Below, one piece after another: positions 17,526 to 27,026 of a DNA stretch of 64,000 nucleotides (positions are counted from its first letter, which is position 1; the number at the start of each line of letters is the position of its first letter). The translations under genes were made by a program, and so were the position numbers. The notes beneath the pieces are model-generated. The model did not search any database. It was not told where the DNA came from and saw nothing but the letters and a program-made list of their open reading frames with translations. Origin of the DNA: Flavobacterium tyrosinilyticum (GTDB lineage Bacteria; Bacteroidota; Bacteroidia; Flavobacteriales; Flavobacteriaceae); NCBI RefSeq assembly GCF_023656565.1, contig NZ_JAMOKG010000002.1, positions 175,656 to 239,655 of the forward strand. Reading direction: 5' to 3'.

Positions 17526-18239
17526 ATGGCTTTTAAATGCATAATTGTCGACGACGAACCGCCTGCAACTCGAATATTGGAAAATTACATCGGCAAAGTG
17601 AATTTTCTGGAGAAGGTTGGCGTTTTTAATGATTCGCTAAAAGCATTAGAATTTCTAAACTCACAATCTGTAGATGTTATTTTTCTAGATATTCAAATGC
17701 CTCAATTGACAGGTTTACAGATTTCTAAAATTATTTCTAAAGATATAAAAGTCATTTTTACAACGGCTTATCCAGATTTTGCTTTAGAAGGATTTGAATT
17801 AAATGCAGTCGATTATTTATTAAAACCAATTGCATTCGAACGTTTTTATCAAGCTGTTTCTAAACTAAATTCTGAACCGAAAATGGAAGTTTCGAGCACC
17901 AATAATAACACTGCGCCAGATTTTTTATTTATAAAAACAGATGGGAAAAATAAATTTCAGAAAGTTTTTTTGAACGAAGTTTTGTATGTAGAAAGTTTAC
18001 AGAATTATGTTTGCATTCATACTGTAAAGCAGCAGATTATCACACATTCGTCATTAAAAAATGTTATTGAATCATTACCAGAAAAAGATTTTATTCAAAT
18101 ACATAAATCGTATGTGGTTTCATTGCAGCATATAGAATCGACAGATAATTTTTCGGTTTTTATAAATGGAAAAGAATTGCCAATTGGAGCTACTTTTAAA
18201 GATGCTTTTTTTGATAAAATAGAAGAGAATAAGATATAG
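17526..18239 (+). CDS. LytTR-family response regulator
   Basis: A 237-residue regulator with an N-terminal receiver domain (acidic pocket VDDEP at 8-12, phospho-acceptor D55 in VIFLDIQMPQ, then T in FTTAYPD and K in LLKPI) and a C-terminal LytTR DNA-binding domain (about 130-235, with VLYVESLQNYVCIHT and FIQIHKSYVVSLQHIE). It is encoded directly after the kinase, so the two form a standard phosphorelay. Target genes cannot be read from the window. Confidence 0.95.
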   Translation: MAFKCIIVDDEPPATRILENYIGKVNFLEKVGVFNDSLKALEFLNSQSVDVIFLDIQMPQLTGLQISKIISKDIKVIFTTAYPDFALEGFELNAVDYLLKPIAFERFYQAVSKLNSEPKMEVSSTNNNTAPDFLFIKTDGKNKFQKVFLNEVLYVESLQNYVCIHTVKQQIITHSSLKNVIESLPEKDFIQIHKSYVVSLQHIESTDNFSVFINGKELPIGATFKDAFFDKIEENKI

Positions 18240-18241
18240 AT

Positions 18242-18538
18242 TTTTAACCGCAAAGTGCGTAAGGATTTTTTACTTAGGATTGAGAATACAAACGCAAAGT
18301 TCGCTAAGCTAAATCAATAAAATTTTAAGAGTTTTATTTCAGCATAGCCCGTGGTTTCAACCACGGGGACGCAACGTATCTCACAAAATGTATTTCTGGG
18401 CGTTTCAGCGATTGAAACCGCTGGGTATATTTGAGAGTCAGACCGTAATTAGATTTTTTTTCAAACGAAAAGTTCGCAAAGCTTTGTGAATAAAACTTTG
18501 CGAACTTTGCGTAAATCTTAGCGTTCTTAGCGGTTAAA
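18242..18538. repeat. Nested palindromic island with a REP pair inside AACCGCAAAG arms
   Basis: The outer arms are TTTTAACCGCAAAGTGCGTA (18242 on) and the reverse complement of a related arm ending CTTAGCGGTTAAAA (18538). At the centre (about 18343-18430) is a degenerate copy of the CCCGTGGTTTCAACCACGGG REP pair. A small frame at 18334-18546 is made of repeat sequence and is not a gene. Confidence 0.75.
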
Positions 18539-18546
18539 ATCGTCAA

Positions 18547-19014
18547 TTACGATTTTTTCTTATTGCCGTTTTTGAAAACCACTTTTTCTACCACAACTGG
18601 TTTTCCATTTCCTTTCGGAAATGCTTTCTTTTTAGGCTTTCCAGCTGATGAACCTGACTTTGAAGAACTTTGATCTCCTCTATATTTTTCTGAATCTTTT
18701 GGAGCAGCTTTAAATTCTGGTCTTTCTTTAGAAGTTTCCTTCTTCGGAATTTCAGATTTATGTTTTGCTAAAACATCATTAGGATTTTTAGGATTTTCTT
18801 TAGTTCCTCTTAAATGAATAACCAATCCGTTTAAGAAGTTTCTTAAAACCTGATCGCCACATTCCATGTAATTTGGATGATCTTCTGCTCTAAAAAAAGC
18901 GCCCAATTCTGATTTTGAAATTCTAAAATCTACTAATTCTAAAATTTCAATTATTTGGTCATCACGGAGCATCAAAGCCACGCGAAGTTTTTTAAGTATA
19001 TCGTTATTTGTCAT
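18547..19014 (-). CDS. DUF1456 family protein (YehS-like)
   Basis: A 155-residue protein. Residues 1-75 carry the repeated DUF1456 pattern: MTNNDILKKLRVALMLRDD and a second LxxFLNGLVIHLRG unit, linked by ISKSELGAFFRAEDHPNY. E. coli YehS is the reference; its function is not established. The last 70 residues are a lysine-rich disordered tail (KPKKKAFPKGNGKP), longer than in YehS, which suggests nucleic-acid or ribosome contact. That last point is inference. Confidence 0.85.
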   Translation of the reverse strand: MTNNDILKKLRVALMLRDDQIIEILELVDFRISKSELGAFFRAEDHPNYMECGDQVLRNFLNGLVIHLRGTKENPKNPNDVLAKHKSEIPKKETSKERPEFKAAPKDSEKYRGDQSSSKSGSSAGKPKKKAFPKGNGKPVVVEKVVFKNGNKKKS

Positions 19015-19110
19015 AATTTTTGTTTCATGTTTAAAGTTTCAAGTTTTCAAATCTTTACTTGAATCTAAAACTCATTATTTACTTTTTGCAAAGGTAGTTT
19101 TTTAAAATGA

Positions 19111-20145
19111 TTAAAAACGAGAATTAAAATCATTTAAAACGTTTACAATTTTATCTAAGTCTTCTTCGAGATGATTGGCTGTAATGACAATTCGATTTAA
19201 GGGTTCGGATTCTTTTGTATATCTAAAACTCGCAATAATGATTTTTTCTTCTTTTAGTTTTTCAACTAATTCATTCGATAAAAGATAAATTAAAGGATAA
19301 TTTTTATCAAATAGTATATTGCTGTTTTTAATTAAAATAGAATCGATATAACTCAAATTATCTTTCAGTTTTTGATGCTGTATTTTATAAATTTCAGAAG
19401 CATCAAAGAGTGTTTGTACAAAAGCAGGATTCATTCCTGCGGCGCTTGTAAAAGTTTCAATTTCTTTTATTTCTTTGATGAATTCCGAATCTGAAGCAAT
19501 CACTCCGCCTGTCAATCCGAAAGCTTTTCCTAGAGACGAAACCAAGATTTTTCTTTTAATTGGAAATTCAATTGAAGCATAAATTCCAGAACCATTTTTG
19601 CCAATAATTCCCAACGAATGCGATTCATCAACAACCAAGGTAATTTCTTTATGATTTGAAATCTGTTTTAAGAAAGATAAATCAACAGGTTTGGTTTGGA
19701 AGGAAGGAACGCCATCGGTCAAAATGGTTATTTTTTCTGATTTGCTATCTAATAAGCGCTCATTCAATTTTTCATTTATAAAAACAGGAAAACTATTCTC
19801 AATTTGAATAGCCGAATGAATTTCGTTTAAATGATAAAAGCAATCGGTTTGCTTTTTCAATTTTTCTAGAACCAATTTTCCAGCCAACATTCCAGAAGAA
19901 ACGGTTACAGCATCTTCAGAACCAATATGTTGAAATAAAAAATTTTCGCCAGCAGTATAAGCGCTCAATTTAATGTTTGCAGTTCTCGAACTTCCGTAAG
20001 TTGTTCCCCATTTTAAAATGTTCTGAACTACTAAATCTTGAAATTTCTTGTTTGTTGGAAGTCCCAAATAGGCAGTTCCTCCAAAATACAGATACTGTTT
20101 TTGGTCAATTTCAATAATTCGATCTGGAAATTTTTCGACTATCAT
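19111..20145 (-). CDS. BioF-like aminotransferase (class I/II, alpha-oxoamine synthase family)
   Basis: A 344-residue PLP enzyme. Family marks: YLGLPTNKK near the start, GSSRTANIK, the cofactor loop VVDESHSLGIIGKNGSG (D and H contacting PLP), and the Schiff-base lysine in SSLGKAFGLTGG. It is shorter than a typical 8-amino-7-oxononanoate synthase (about 380-390) and lies one base downstream of a dipeptide epimerase gene, so a role in amino-acid or muropeptide metabolism is more likely than biotin synthesis. Substrate is unknown. Confidence 0.8.
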   Translation of the reverse strand: MIVEKFPDRIIEIDQKQYLYFGGTAYLGLPTNKKFQDLVVQNILKWGTTYGSSRTANIKLSAYTAGENFLFQHIGSEDAVTVSSGMLAGKLVLEKLKKQTDCFYHLNEIHSAIQIENSFPVFINEKLNERLLDSKSEKITILTDGVPSFQTKPVDLSFLKQISNHKEITLVVDESHSLGIIGKNGSGIYASIEFPIKRKILVSSLGKAFGLTGGVIASDSEFIKEIKEIETFTSAAGMNPAFVQTLFDASEIYKIQHQKLKDNLSYIDSILIKNSNILFDKNYPLIYLLSNELVEKLKEEKIIIASFRYTKESEPLNRIVITANHLEEDLDKIVNVLNDFNSRF

Positions 20146-20146
20146 T

Positions 20147-21157
20147 TTACAGCAATGTAACTCCTGTTCCGTTAAGATTTGAATAATTGACTACACCGTC
20201 TTCAATTGTCACACCGGTTGCAATGTCTTCAGACAAAAGTAAGGCGCCGTCCATATCAACATAATCCAATTGAGGAAGCAAATGTGCAATAGCAGAAATT
20301 CCAACAGTAGATTCGGTCATACAGCCCACCATTGTTTTTAAACCTAGTTTTTTGGCTTCTTCGATCATGCGTTTTCCTGGGGTTAGTCCGCCGCATTTTA
20401 CGAGTTTTACATTTACACCATGAAAATGGTTGAAACATTTCGCCACATCTTCTTCAATAATACAGCTTTCATCAGCAATTACAGGAAGGACAGAATGTTT
20501 AAAGACTTCTTTGTGGCCTTCCCAATTATCTGCCTTCATAGGCTGTTCTAGAAATTCAACACCCAATTTTTTTAATTCGATGGCATTATTGATGGTTTCG
20601 TCTACCGTCCATCCACAATTGGCATCAATTCTAAAAATGGCATTGGTATGTTTTCTAAGTTCTTTTACAATAGCAATATCTTCCTTTGTTCCCAATTTAA
20701 TTTTATAAATAGGCCAAGGCAGTTCTTGCATTTTAAAAACCATTTTTTCAATCGTATCAATTCCAATCGTATAATCAGTCAACGGATTATGATCGGTTTT
20801 GTAATTCCATAATTCGTATAATTTCTTTCCTTTTTTGCGCGCATACAAATCATTATAAGCTAAATCTAAAGCGCATAAAGCAAACATATCCTCTTTTAAA
20901 TACGGATGAATTTTTGACCAAAATACTTCTGGCGTTTCATTTTCTGTGTTTTCAATAATCGATCTGATTTTCTCCAAATCAGCGATCATCATTGGAACCG
21001 TAATATGATAATATGGATTTGAAGTAGCTTCTCCAAAACCAGAAAAACCATCACTTTGCAATTCTACAATTAAGGAAGGCTGAAAATCTATAGATTCTCT
21101 AGAAATCGTAAAAGTGTGTTTTAGTTTTAGATTGTATTCTCTTAAAATTAGTTTCAT
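20147..21157 (-). CDS. Dipeptide epimerase (L-Ala-D/L-Glu epimerase type, enolase superfamily)
   Basis: A 336-residue muconate-lactonizing-type enolase enzyme. Visible catalytic elements are KIKLGT (the KxK lysine pair), the metal ligands in FRIDANCGW, FLEQPM and IADESC, and the second lysine in VNVKLVKCGG; MVGCMTEST is the binding-loop signature of the Ala-Glu epimerase group. It interconverts L- and D-Glu in dipeptides from peptidoglycan recycling. It is cotranscribed with the aminotransferase at 19111-20145. Confidence 0.9.
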   Translation of the reverse strand: MKLILREYNLKLKHTFTISRESIDFQPSLIVELQSDGFSGFGEATSNPYYHITVPMMIADLEKIRSIIENTENETPEVFWSKIHPYLKEDMFALCALDLAYNDLYARKKGKKLYELWNYKTDHNPLTDYTIGIDTIEKMVFKMQELPWPIYKIKLGTKEDIAIVKELRKHTNAIFRIDANCGWTVDETINNAIELKKLGVEFLEQPMKADNWEGHKEVFKHSVLPVIADESCIIEEDVAKCFNHFHGVNVKLVKCGGLTPGKRMIEEAKKLGLKTMVGCMTESTVGISAIAHLLPQLDYVDMDGALLLSEDIATGVTIEDGVVNYSNLNGTGVTLL

Positions 21158-21198
21158 GGCTAATCCTTGTTTTGTGTTTCTGTTTAAAAAATAGAATT

Positions 21199-22428
21199 CT
21201 AACTCTTTTTGATTGACATTTTTATGCCAATGCCCGTTTGTAAATCTGGTGCATTATCTAGATTTAAATCTTCTCGAAGATACACAAAATAAGAAAATCG
21301 CTTCGTAGAATAAGTACAAATTGCACTCCATCCTTCTAAATCTTCATATAAATGAGATATGGTCTTTTGCCAGTGCGTATTTATTCTTTGGCCTGTTAGA
21401 ACAATATAATCCATATCTTTTTTCTTGTTGTAAGAATTCTGGAAATTATAATTGATGCCGTATGAAATGCGATTGTTGTTTTTAAGTTTTACTTTGTAAT
21501 TAATAAGACCTTCAAAACTGCATAAAAAATCTTGATTGCTAAGATTTACGCCATCTCCATATTCAAAAATATGCTGACGTAAAACGCCTAAACTTAATCC
21601 AAAACTTAAAATGTTTTTATCCTTAATGATCATTTTTTTTAAGATGGAAGAAGAAATTCCGAAATCTGAAGCAGGATTATATTTTGAAGTATTAATACCC
21701 AGCTGAGCGCCAAAATTTAAGTAAATATGATGTTTTTCATTCATTTCTAGTTTAGGGTAATACGTATAATTTATATCAAGCCCGGAAATTAGAAAGTCGT
21801 TGTTATCCATTGTTAAGACCTTATTATTCTCATCTTTATAAGCGATTCCAGCTTGGTTTATACCATAATGATATCTAGAAAATGGATCTTTTCCGCCAGC
21901 AATATTGCGATGAAACCATTCGATTGATTCATCTGAAGTAAAAATAGAATACGGATATTTACCCCGATCAAGCGAGTTAGCTCGAAGGCTGAAACTCAAT
22001 TCGTGATTAACTGTAAGCGGTAACGTAAAATTAAAGCGATACGATCGAATAACGCCATCGGCCTCAAATTCTTTAATTTTGGATGGCACTTTATCTAAAT
22101 CAAATGAAAATTCGCGCGAATGCCAAGGCTGGTTTTTGGAAATTTCGCGGTCATTAGGATCAGTCAATTCATATGATTTTACATAAGGAAGTACCACGTT
22201 TCCACTTGAAACTTCAAATGCGAACGAATATTTTTCAGTCGAGCGAACGTTGAAATTATGGTTTAATCTTGATATAAATATCCCAAATGGATGAGTCGAA
22301 AGAGTATTAGGTTTTATAATGTCGGATGAATTTTCTAATTCTTCATTCCAAAAATCACTTTTATTTGATTGTGCTGTTGATACGCGGCTAAAAATTAAAA
22401 AAACAAAAAAGAGTATATAATATTTCAT
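21199..22428 (-). CDS. Secreted or outer-membrane protein of unknown function
   Basis: A 409-residue protein with a signal peptide (about 1-19, MKYYILFFVFLIFSRVSTA). The mature protein alternates polar and hydrophobic residues with many aromatic girdle positions (KHHIYLNFGAQLGINT, RFSYFVYLREDLNL), typical of an outer-membrane beta-barrel; the end (GIGIKMSIKKS) is beta-like. No named family is recognised. It is 41 bases upstream of the dipeptide epimerase in the same direction, so cotranscription is possible. Confidence 0.6.
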   Translation of the reverse strand: MKYYILFFVFLIFSRVSTAQSNKSDFWNEELENSSDIIKPNTLSTHPFGIFISRLNHNFNVRSTEKYSFAFEVSSGNVVLPYVKSYELTDPNDREISKNQPWHSREFSFDLDKVPSKIKEFEADGVIRSYRFNFTLPLTVNHELSFSLRANSLDRGKYPYSIFTSDESIEWFHRNIAGGKDPFSRYHYGINQAGIAYKDENNKVLTMDNNDFLISGLDINYTYYPKLEMNEKHHIYLNFGAQLGINTSKYNPASDFGISSSILKKMIIKDKNILSFGLSLGVLRQHIFEYGDGVNLSNQDFLCSFEGLINYKVKLKNNNRISYGINYNFQNSYNKKKDMDYIVLTGQRINTHWQKTISHLYEDLEGWSAICTYSTKRFSYFVYLREDLNLDNAPDLQTGIGIKMSIKKS

Positions 22429-22543
22429 TCTAGAATTTAAAAATTTTTGATAAATCTAATGAATTTTAAAAAGATTAGATTGGTTAATTTTTAAAAAATG
22501 AATTTCTTTATTATGGGTTTAATTGTTTTGAAATAAAGTTTTT

Positions 22544-24535
22544 TTAAGGCAGCTGTTCCTGTAATTTTTTAATTTCGTCACGAAGCTTTGCGGCTTGCAA
22601 AAAGTCTAGTTCTTTTGCGGCTTTTTCCATTGTTTTACGCTTTTCGCGAATCATTTTTTCCAGTTCAGCTTTAGATAAATAGGCCGTTTCTGGCTCAGCA
22701 GCAACAGGAATTGGATGACCTAATTCATATTCTACCAATGGGTTTTTGGTGAAAGCGCTTTCGATTTTCTTGTTTAGAGCTTGAGGAGTTATATTATTTT
22801 CTACGTTGTAATTAATCTGTTTGGTTCTTCTGTAATTGGTTTCGTCAATTGTTCGCTGCATGCTCGCTGTAATTTTATCAGCATACATAATTGCTTTACC
22901 ATTTAAGTTTCTCGCTGCACGACCAATAGTTTGTGTTAAAGATCTATGGTTACGCAAGAAACCTTCTTTGTCGGCATCTAAAATGGCAACGAGAGAAACC
23001 TCTGGTAAATCTAAACCTTCACGAAGTAAGTTTACTCCAATAAGAACATCAAAAATACCTTTTCGCAAGTCTTGCATGATTTCGATACGTTCTAAAGTAT
23101 CAACTTCAGAATGTATGTAGCGGCATCGAATGCTTACTTTTGTTAGGTATTTGGCCAATTCTTCGGCCATTCTTTTGGTCAAAGTCGTAACAAGAACTCT
23201 TTCGTCTAATTCACAGCGAACCTGAATTTCTTCAATCAAGTCATCAATCTGATTTAAGCTTGGACGAACTTCAATTTCGGGATCTAATAATCCGGTCGGG
23301 CGAATAATCTGCTCGACATAAATACCATCCGATTTTTGCAATTCGTAATCTGCAGGAGTTGCAGAAACATAAATCACCTGGTTTTGCAACGCTTCAAATT
23401 CTTCAAATTTCAAAGGTCGATTGTCCATTGCTGCAGGAAGACGGAAACCATATTCAACCAAGTTTTCTTTTCGGCTTCGGTCGCCTCCGTACATGGCGTG
23501 AACTTGCGAAACGGTTACGTGACTCTCATCAACAACCATTAAATAATCACTTGGAAAATAATCTAACAAGCAGAAAGGTCTTGTTCCTGCTTCACGTCCG
23601 TCAAGATATCTCGAGTAATTTTCAATTCCAGAACAATAACCTAATTCGCGAATCATTTCTAAATCGAAATTGGTTCTTTCTTCCAAACGTTTCGCTTCAA
23701 GATGTTTTCCAATTTCTTTAAAATAATCAACTTGTTTCACCAAATCCTGCTGAATTTGCCAAATTGCACCTTGCAAAACCTCTGGAGAAGTCACAAACAT
23801 ATTGGCAGGATAAATCGTTAATCTTTGGAATTTTTCTATTACCTGAGAAGTTTTCGCATCAAATGCTTCGATTTCTTCAATTTCATCTCCAAAAAAATGA
23901 ATTCGATACGCATCATCTGCATAACTTGGATAAACTTCGACTGTGTCTCCTTTAATTCTGAAAGTTCCAGGATTAAAATCGGCTTCAGTTCTGGCATATA
24001 AACTCTGAACTAAACTATGCAATAATTTTGTTCTCGAAATAACCTGATCACGTTTAATCTCAATTACGTTTTTCTGAAATTCAACAGGGTTTCCGATACC
24101 ATATAGACAAGAAACAGAAGCTACAACCAAAACGTCACGTCTTCCTGAAAGTAGGGAAGAAGTGGTGCTTAAACGCATTTTCTCCAATTCTTCATTGATA
24201 GATAAATCTTTTTCAATGAAAACTCCCGTTACGGGCATAAAAGCTTCTGGCTGATAATAGTCGTAATAAGAAACGAAGTACTCCACCGCATTGTTTGGAA
24301 AAAACTGTTTGAACTCCGAATACAATTGCGCTGCTAAAGTTTTGTTGTGCGCCAAAACCAAAGTAGGTCTTTGCACTTCCTGGATAACATTGGCAACAGT
24401 AAACGTTTTTCCGGAACCGGTAACTCCTAATAATGTTTGGTATTTATCTCCGTCAACCACGCCTTGCGCCAATTTTTGTATGGCTTGTGGCTGATCTCCT
24501 TTTGGACTATATTCTGAAGAAACTTGAAATTTCAT
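22544..24535 (-). CDS. uvrB: UvrABC excinuclease subunit B
   Basis: A 663-residue DNA-damage recognition helicase of nucleotide excision repair. Walker A is GVTGSGKT at 37-44; the beta-hairpin region is YFVSYYDYYQPEAFMP; helicase motifs VVDESHVTV, YVSATP, GVNLLREGLDLPEVSLVAILDADKEG and QTIGRAARN follow in order; and a C-terminal UVR motif (about 625-660, LEKMIREKRKTMEKAAKELD) contacts UvrC. Length and order are normal. It is transcribed alone. Confidence 0.97.
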   Translation of the reverse strand: MKFQVSSEYSPKGDQPQAIQKLAQGVVDGDKYQTLLGVTGSGKTFTVANVIQEVQRPTLVLAHNKTLAAQLYSEFKQFFPNNAVEYFVSYYDYYQPEAFMPVTGVFIEKDLSINEELEKMRLSTTSSLLSGRRDVLVVASVSCLYGIGNPVEFQKNVIEIKRDQVISRTKLLHSLVQSLYARTEADFNPGTFRIKGDTVEVYPSYADDAYRIHFFGDEIEEIEAFDAKTSQVIEKFQRLTIYPANMFVTSPEVLQGAIWQIQQDLVKQVDYFKEIGKHLEAKRLEERTNFDLEMIRELGYCSGIENYSRYLDGREAGTRPFCLLDYFPSDYLMVVDESHVTVSQVHAMYGGDRSRKENLVEYGFRLPAAMDNRPLKFEEFEALQNQVIYVSATPADYELQKSDGIYVEQIIRPTGLLDPEIEVRPSLNQIDDLIEEIQVRCELDERVLVTTLTKRMAEELAKYLTKVSIRCRYIHSEVDTLERIEIMQDLRKGIFDVLIGVNLLREGLDLPEVSLVAILDADKEGFLRNHRSLTQTIGRAARNLNGKAIMYADKITASMQRTIDETNYRRTKQINYNVENNITPQALNKKIESAFTKNPLVEYELGHPIPVAAEPETAYLSKAELEKMIREKRKTMEKAAKELDFLQAAKLRDEIKKLQEQLP

Positions 24536-24691
24536 TTGCGTATACTGAAAATTTGGTTTTGTAAAGATACGAAGTTTGTGTAAGTAAGTAGTTTAAAGTC
24601 TGTCCCGAATTGTACTAATTTGCACTAATTTTGTTTATGAAACCAATGTAAATGCAAAGTTTATTTGTAAAAATGTGTGACAAAAAAACGC

Positions 24692-25633
24692 TTAATCTAA
24701 AAAACTAATAACAGCGTCATTTACAATCTTGGGCTGATCAATAGTTAGAAAATGTCCTGCGTCTTTGATGATTCTAGTTTCGCTTTTTGGCAAATGTTTC
24801 TTCGCCCTTTCTAGACTTTCTTCAGAATTAATAACGTCTTTATCTCCAATTAAGACCAAAACAGGATTTTGAATAGATTCTAATTCTTTATCTGAAAAAG
24901 GCATCATTTTAAGCATGCTAGAATTGGATTTTGCATATTTATTAGCCAAATAAAACTGTCTTTTGTAAATACGGCTTATGTTTTCTGGATGAGTTGAAAA
25001 GGTGTTTAATGTTTTACTGAATTTCTTTTCGCTCGGAAAAAGTTTCAGCATTAATGCGGAAGTTGTTTTTCTAGGTTTGTCAAGAAATTTAAAAGTCTGT
25101 GCAGGACTTAATAAAACAATTTTATCTATTGAATTTGGTTTTTGAGTTGCTAATAATGTAGCAATCCAGCCGCCTCGTGAAGCGCCGATTAGATCCAATT
25201 TCTTTAATTTATAATGATCGAAAATTTCATTATAAAAAACAACAATATCATCAGATGAAAGCGGTTTTGCAGTTAAATTAGATTTGTTAGGCTCCATGAT
25301 AAAATCGATGGCGTAAATGCGATGATTTTTGGCTAGAACTTTAATATTTGGGTACCACATAGTAGAACTGGCGTCCATTCCGTGAAGTAAGACTAGGCTT
25401 TTCCCGTTCCGTGGCCCTGCGATTACAATGTGCGCCGTTCCAAAACTTGTTTTTACGTCTTCTTCAGTGTATGGAATGTTCCAAAGTTTTAAAGCTTTGT
25501 CGTAAGCAGTTTGATATTTTGTCTCTTCGGCTTTGTTTTTAAAAACGTAATCGTCAAATTTTACTTTTTTTGAAGCACAACTTGTCACTAAAAAAAGTAC
25601 AATTGCTAAGCGGGAATATATTTTTAATATCAT
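24692..25633 (-). CDS. Alpha/beta hydrolase lipoprotein
   Basis: A 313-residue protein starting at the ATG at 25633 (the longer frame begins with TTG). A lipoprotein leader (LAIVLFLVTSC, modified C about residue 19) places it in the envelope. The hydrolase core shows the oxyanion loop LHGMDASS, the nucleophile elbow GASRGG, an acid loop with GDKDVI and a catalytic histidine in DAGHFLTID. Substrate is unknown. It lies downstream of a small YgjV-like gene with 82 bases between. Confidence 0.85.
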   Translation of the reverse strand: MILKIYSRLAIVLFLVTSCASKKVKFDDYVFKNKAEETKYQTAYDKALKLWNIPYTEEDVKTSFGTAHIVIAGPRNGKSLVLLHGMDASSTMWYPNIKVLAKNHRIYAIDFIMEPNKSNLTAKPLSSDDIVVFYNEIFDHYKLKKLDLIGASRGGWIATLLATQKPNSIDKIVLLSPAQTFKFLDKPRKTTSALMLKLFPSEKKFSKTLNTFSTHPENISRIYKRQFYLANKYAKSNSSMLKMMPFSDKELESIQNPVLVLIGDKDVINSEESLERAKKHLPKSETRIIKDAGHFLTIDQPKIVNDAVISFLD

Positions 25634-25715
25634 AATAAAATTCAATTTTCAGCTTAAAGTTACGATTAGAGTAGGTGAAAAGGGTATCAGAATTTTATTT
25701 TAAAATATCATAATT

Positions 25716-25952
25716 TTAAGATTTATCGTTTTTGGAGGTCAAATAATAAATCTGTACAAAAGCTAAAATGGCGTTTGGAATAATTACAGGCCAAAGCCAT
25801 TGGTTGAAATCTCTGTAATCATTTAAAAAAATGCCGTAAATGACAAAACAGATACAGCCAAACATATTAATAAATCGGATTGCTCTGAGGTTTTTTAGCA
25901 AAAAGCCTCCAACGATAAACACAGACGCGAGATAACCAATATATTCTGCCAT
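25716..25952 (-). CDS. YgjV-family inner-membrane protein
   Basis: A 78-residue protein with three hydrophobic helices and the pattern ASVFIVGGFLLKNLRAIRFI, GCICFVIYGIF, then WLWPVIIPNAILAF, which resembles the small YgjV-type membrane family. The function of YgjV is unknown. It is a separate small gene between the hydrolase and rlmF. Confidence 0.65.
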   Translation of the reverse strand: MAEYIGYLASVFIVGGFLLKNLRAIRFINMFGCICFVIYGIFLNDYRDFNQWLWPVIIPNAILAFVQIYYLTSKNDKS

Positions 25953-26032
25953 GATCTTGATTTTAAATAGTTTACAATAAATGTAGCAAAAGCTAATTAT
26001 AAAATCAAGGTTTTGTTTTGGAAATCAGTATT

Positions 26033-26983
26033 TTAAAAGAATTGTTTTTGTGATTTTGGGGTTTCAAAAAAACTCCAAGCCACAATTCGGCTATTTTTTT
26101 GTCCTTGTGACATTTCGATTGTTTGGACAGAAACGGCATTTACTTTTTTCAAGATTTTGTAGATTGAAGAAAGATTTTCTTTTTTAGAAACTAAAGTTGT
26201 GAACCATAAAACTTGCGAAGGATATTTAGCGCTTTCGTAAATCATTTGCGTGATGAATCCTATTTCCCCACCGTTGCACCATAATTCGGCATTTTGTCCG
26301 CCAAAATTCAAAATGGGATTTGTATTTCTTTTTTCTTTCGGATTTAAATTAGAAACTTTTCGGGAAGTACTTTTATTCGCTTCCTCAGCAGAGGCATGAA
26401 AAGGCGGATTACACATCGTGAATGTAAAACGGTCTTCGGGCGTGATAATATTTTTAAAAATAAATCGGGGTTCAGTCTGTTGTTGCAAACTGATAGAATC
26501 GATTAATTCTGGATTAGCCTGGATAATTTTACTGCAATTTTCGATTGCTTTTTTGTCAATATCTGTTCCGACAAAACTCCAGTTATAAATGGAATTCCCT
26601 AATATCGGATAGATTAAATTTGAGCCGGTACCGATATCTAATCCTAAAACATGCGAAGTTTCTGGAATTTGATTATTGTTGCTTTCTGCCAACAGATCGG
26701 CGATATAATGAATATAATCGGCACGCCCTGGAATTGGCGGGCAAAGATAGTTTTTAGGAATATCCCAGTTTTGAATGCCGTAATAGGTTTTCAGTAAAGC
26801 CTTGTTTAATGTTTTTACAGCAGAAGGATTGCTGAAATCAATAGTTTCGATTCCGTATTTGTTTACAGAAATAAAAGCTTTCAATTCTGGGCAATTTGAA
26901 ATCAGTTTTTCAAAATCATATCGGTTTCGATGAAGATTTCTTGGGTGTAAATTGTCTTTTTGTGAATTGTTTTCTGCTTTCAT
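26033..26983 (-). CDS. rlmF: 23S rRNA (adenine(1618)-N(6))-methyltransferase
   Basis: A 316-residue SAM-dependent methyltransferase that modifies A1618 of 23S rRNA. Signatures: the N-terminal LHPRNLHRNRYDFEKL, GLDIGTGSNLIYPILG (SAM motif I, about 118-133) and the catalytic CNPPFHASAEEA (N6-adenine NPPF motif). Length fits E. coli RlmF. A -7 box TATCTTTG lies 18 bases upstream. Confidence 0.95.
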   Translation of the reverse strand: MKAENNSQKDNLHPRNLHRNRYDFEKLISNCPELKAFISVNKYGIETIDFSNPSAVKTLNKALLKTYYGIQNWDIPKNYLCPPIPGRADYIHYIADLLAESNNNQIPETSHVLGLDIGTGSNLIYPILGNSIYNWSFVGTDIDKKAIENCSKIIQANPELIDSISLQQQTEPRFIFKNIITPEDRFTFTMCNPPFHASAEEANKSTSRKVSNLNPKEKRNTNPILNFGGQNAELWCNGGEIGFITQMIYESAKYPSQVLWFTTLVSKKENLSSIYKILKKVNAVSVQTIEMSQGQKNSRIVAWSFFETPKSQKQFF

Positions 26984-27000
26984 TTTTCTTGATTTCAGAG

Positions 27001-27008
27001 CAAAGATA
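27001..27008 (-). promoter_or_regulatory. -7 promoter box TATCTTTG of rlmF
   Basis: Match to TAnnTTTG 18-25 bases upstream of the rlmF ATG. Confidence 0.55.
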
Positions 27009-27026
27009 GATATTCCTTTTTTTAAG

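Noticed and set aside
18334..18546. 70-codon frame on the minus strand
   Set aside because: It is translated repeat sequence (REP pair and AACCGCAAAG arms).
19111..20145. Annotation as bioF (biotin synthesis)
   Set aside because: The protein is short and the neighbour is a dipeptide epimerase; no other bio gene is present in the window.
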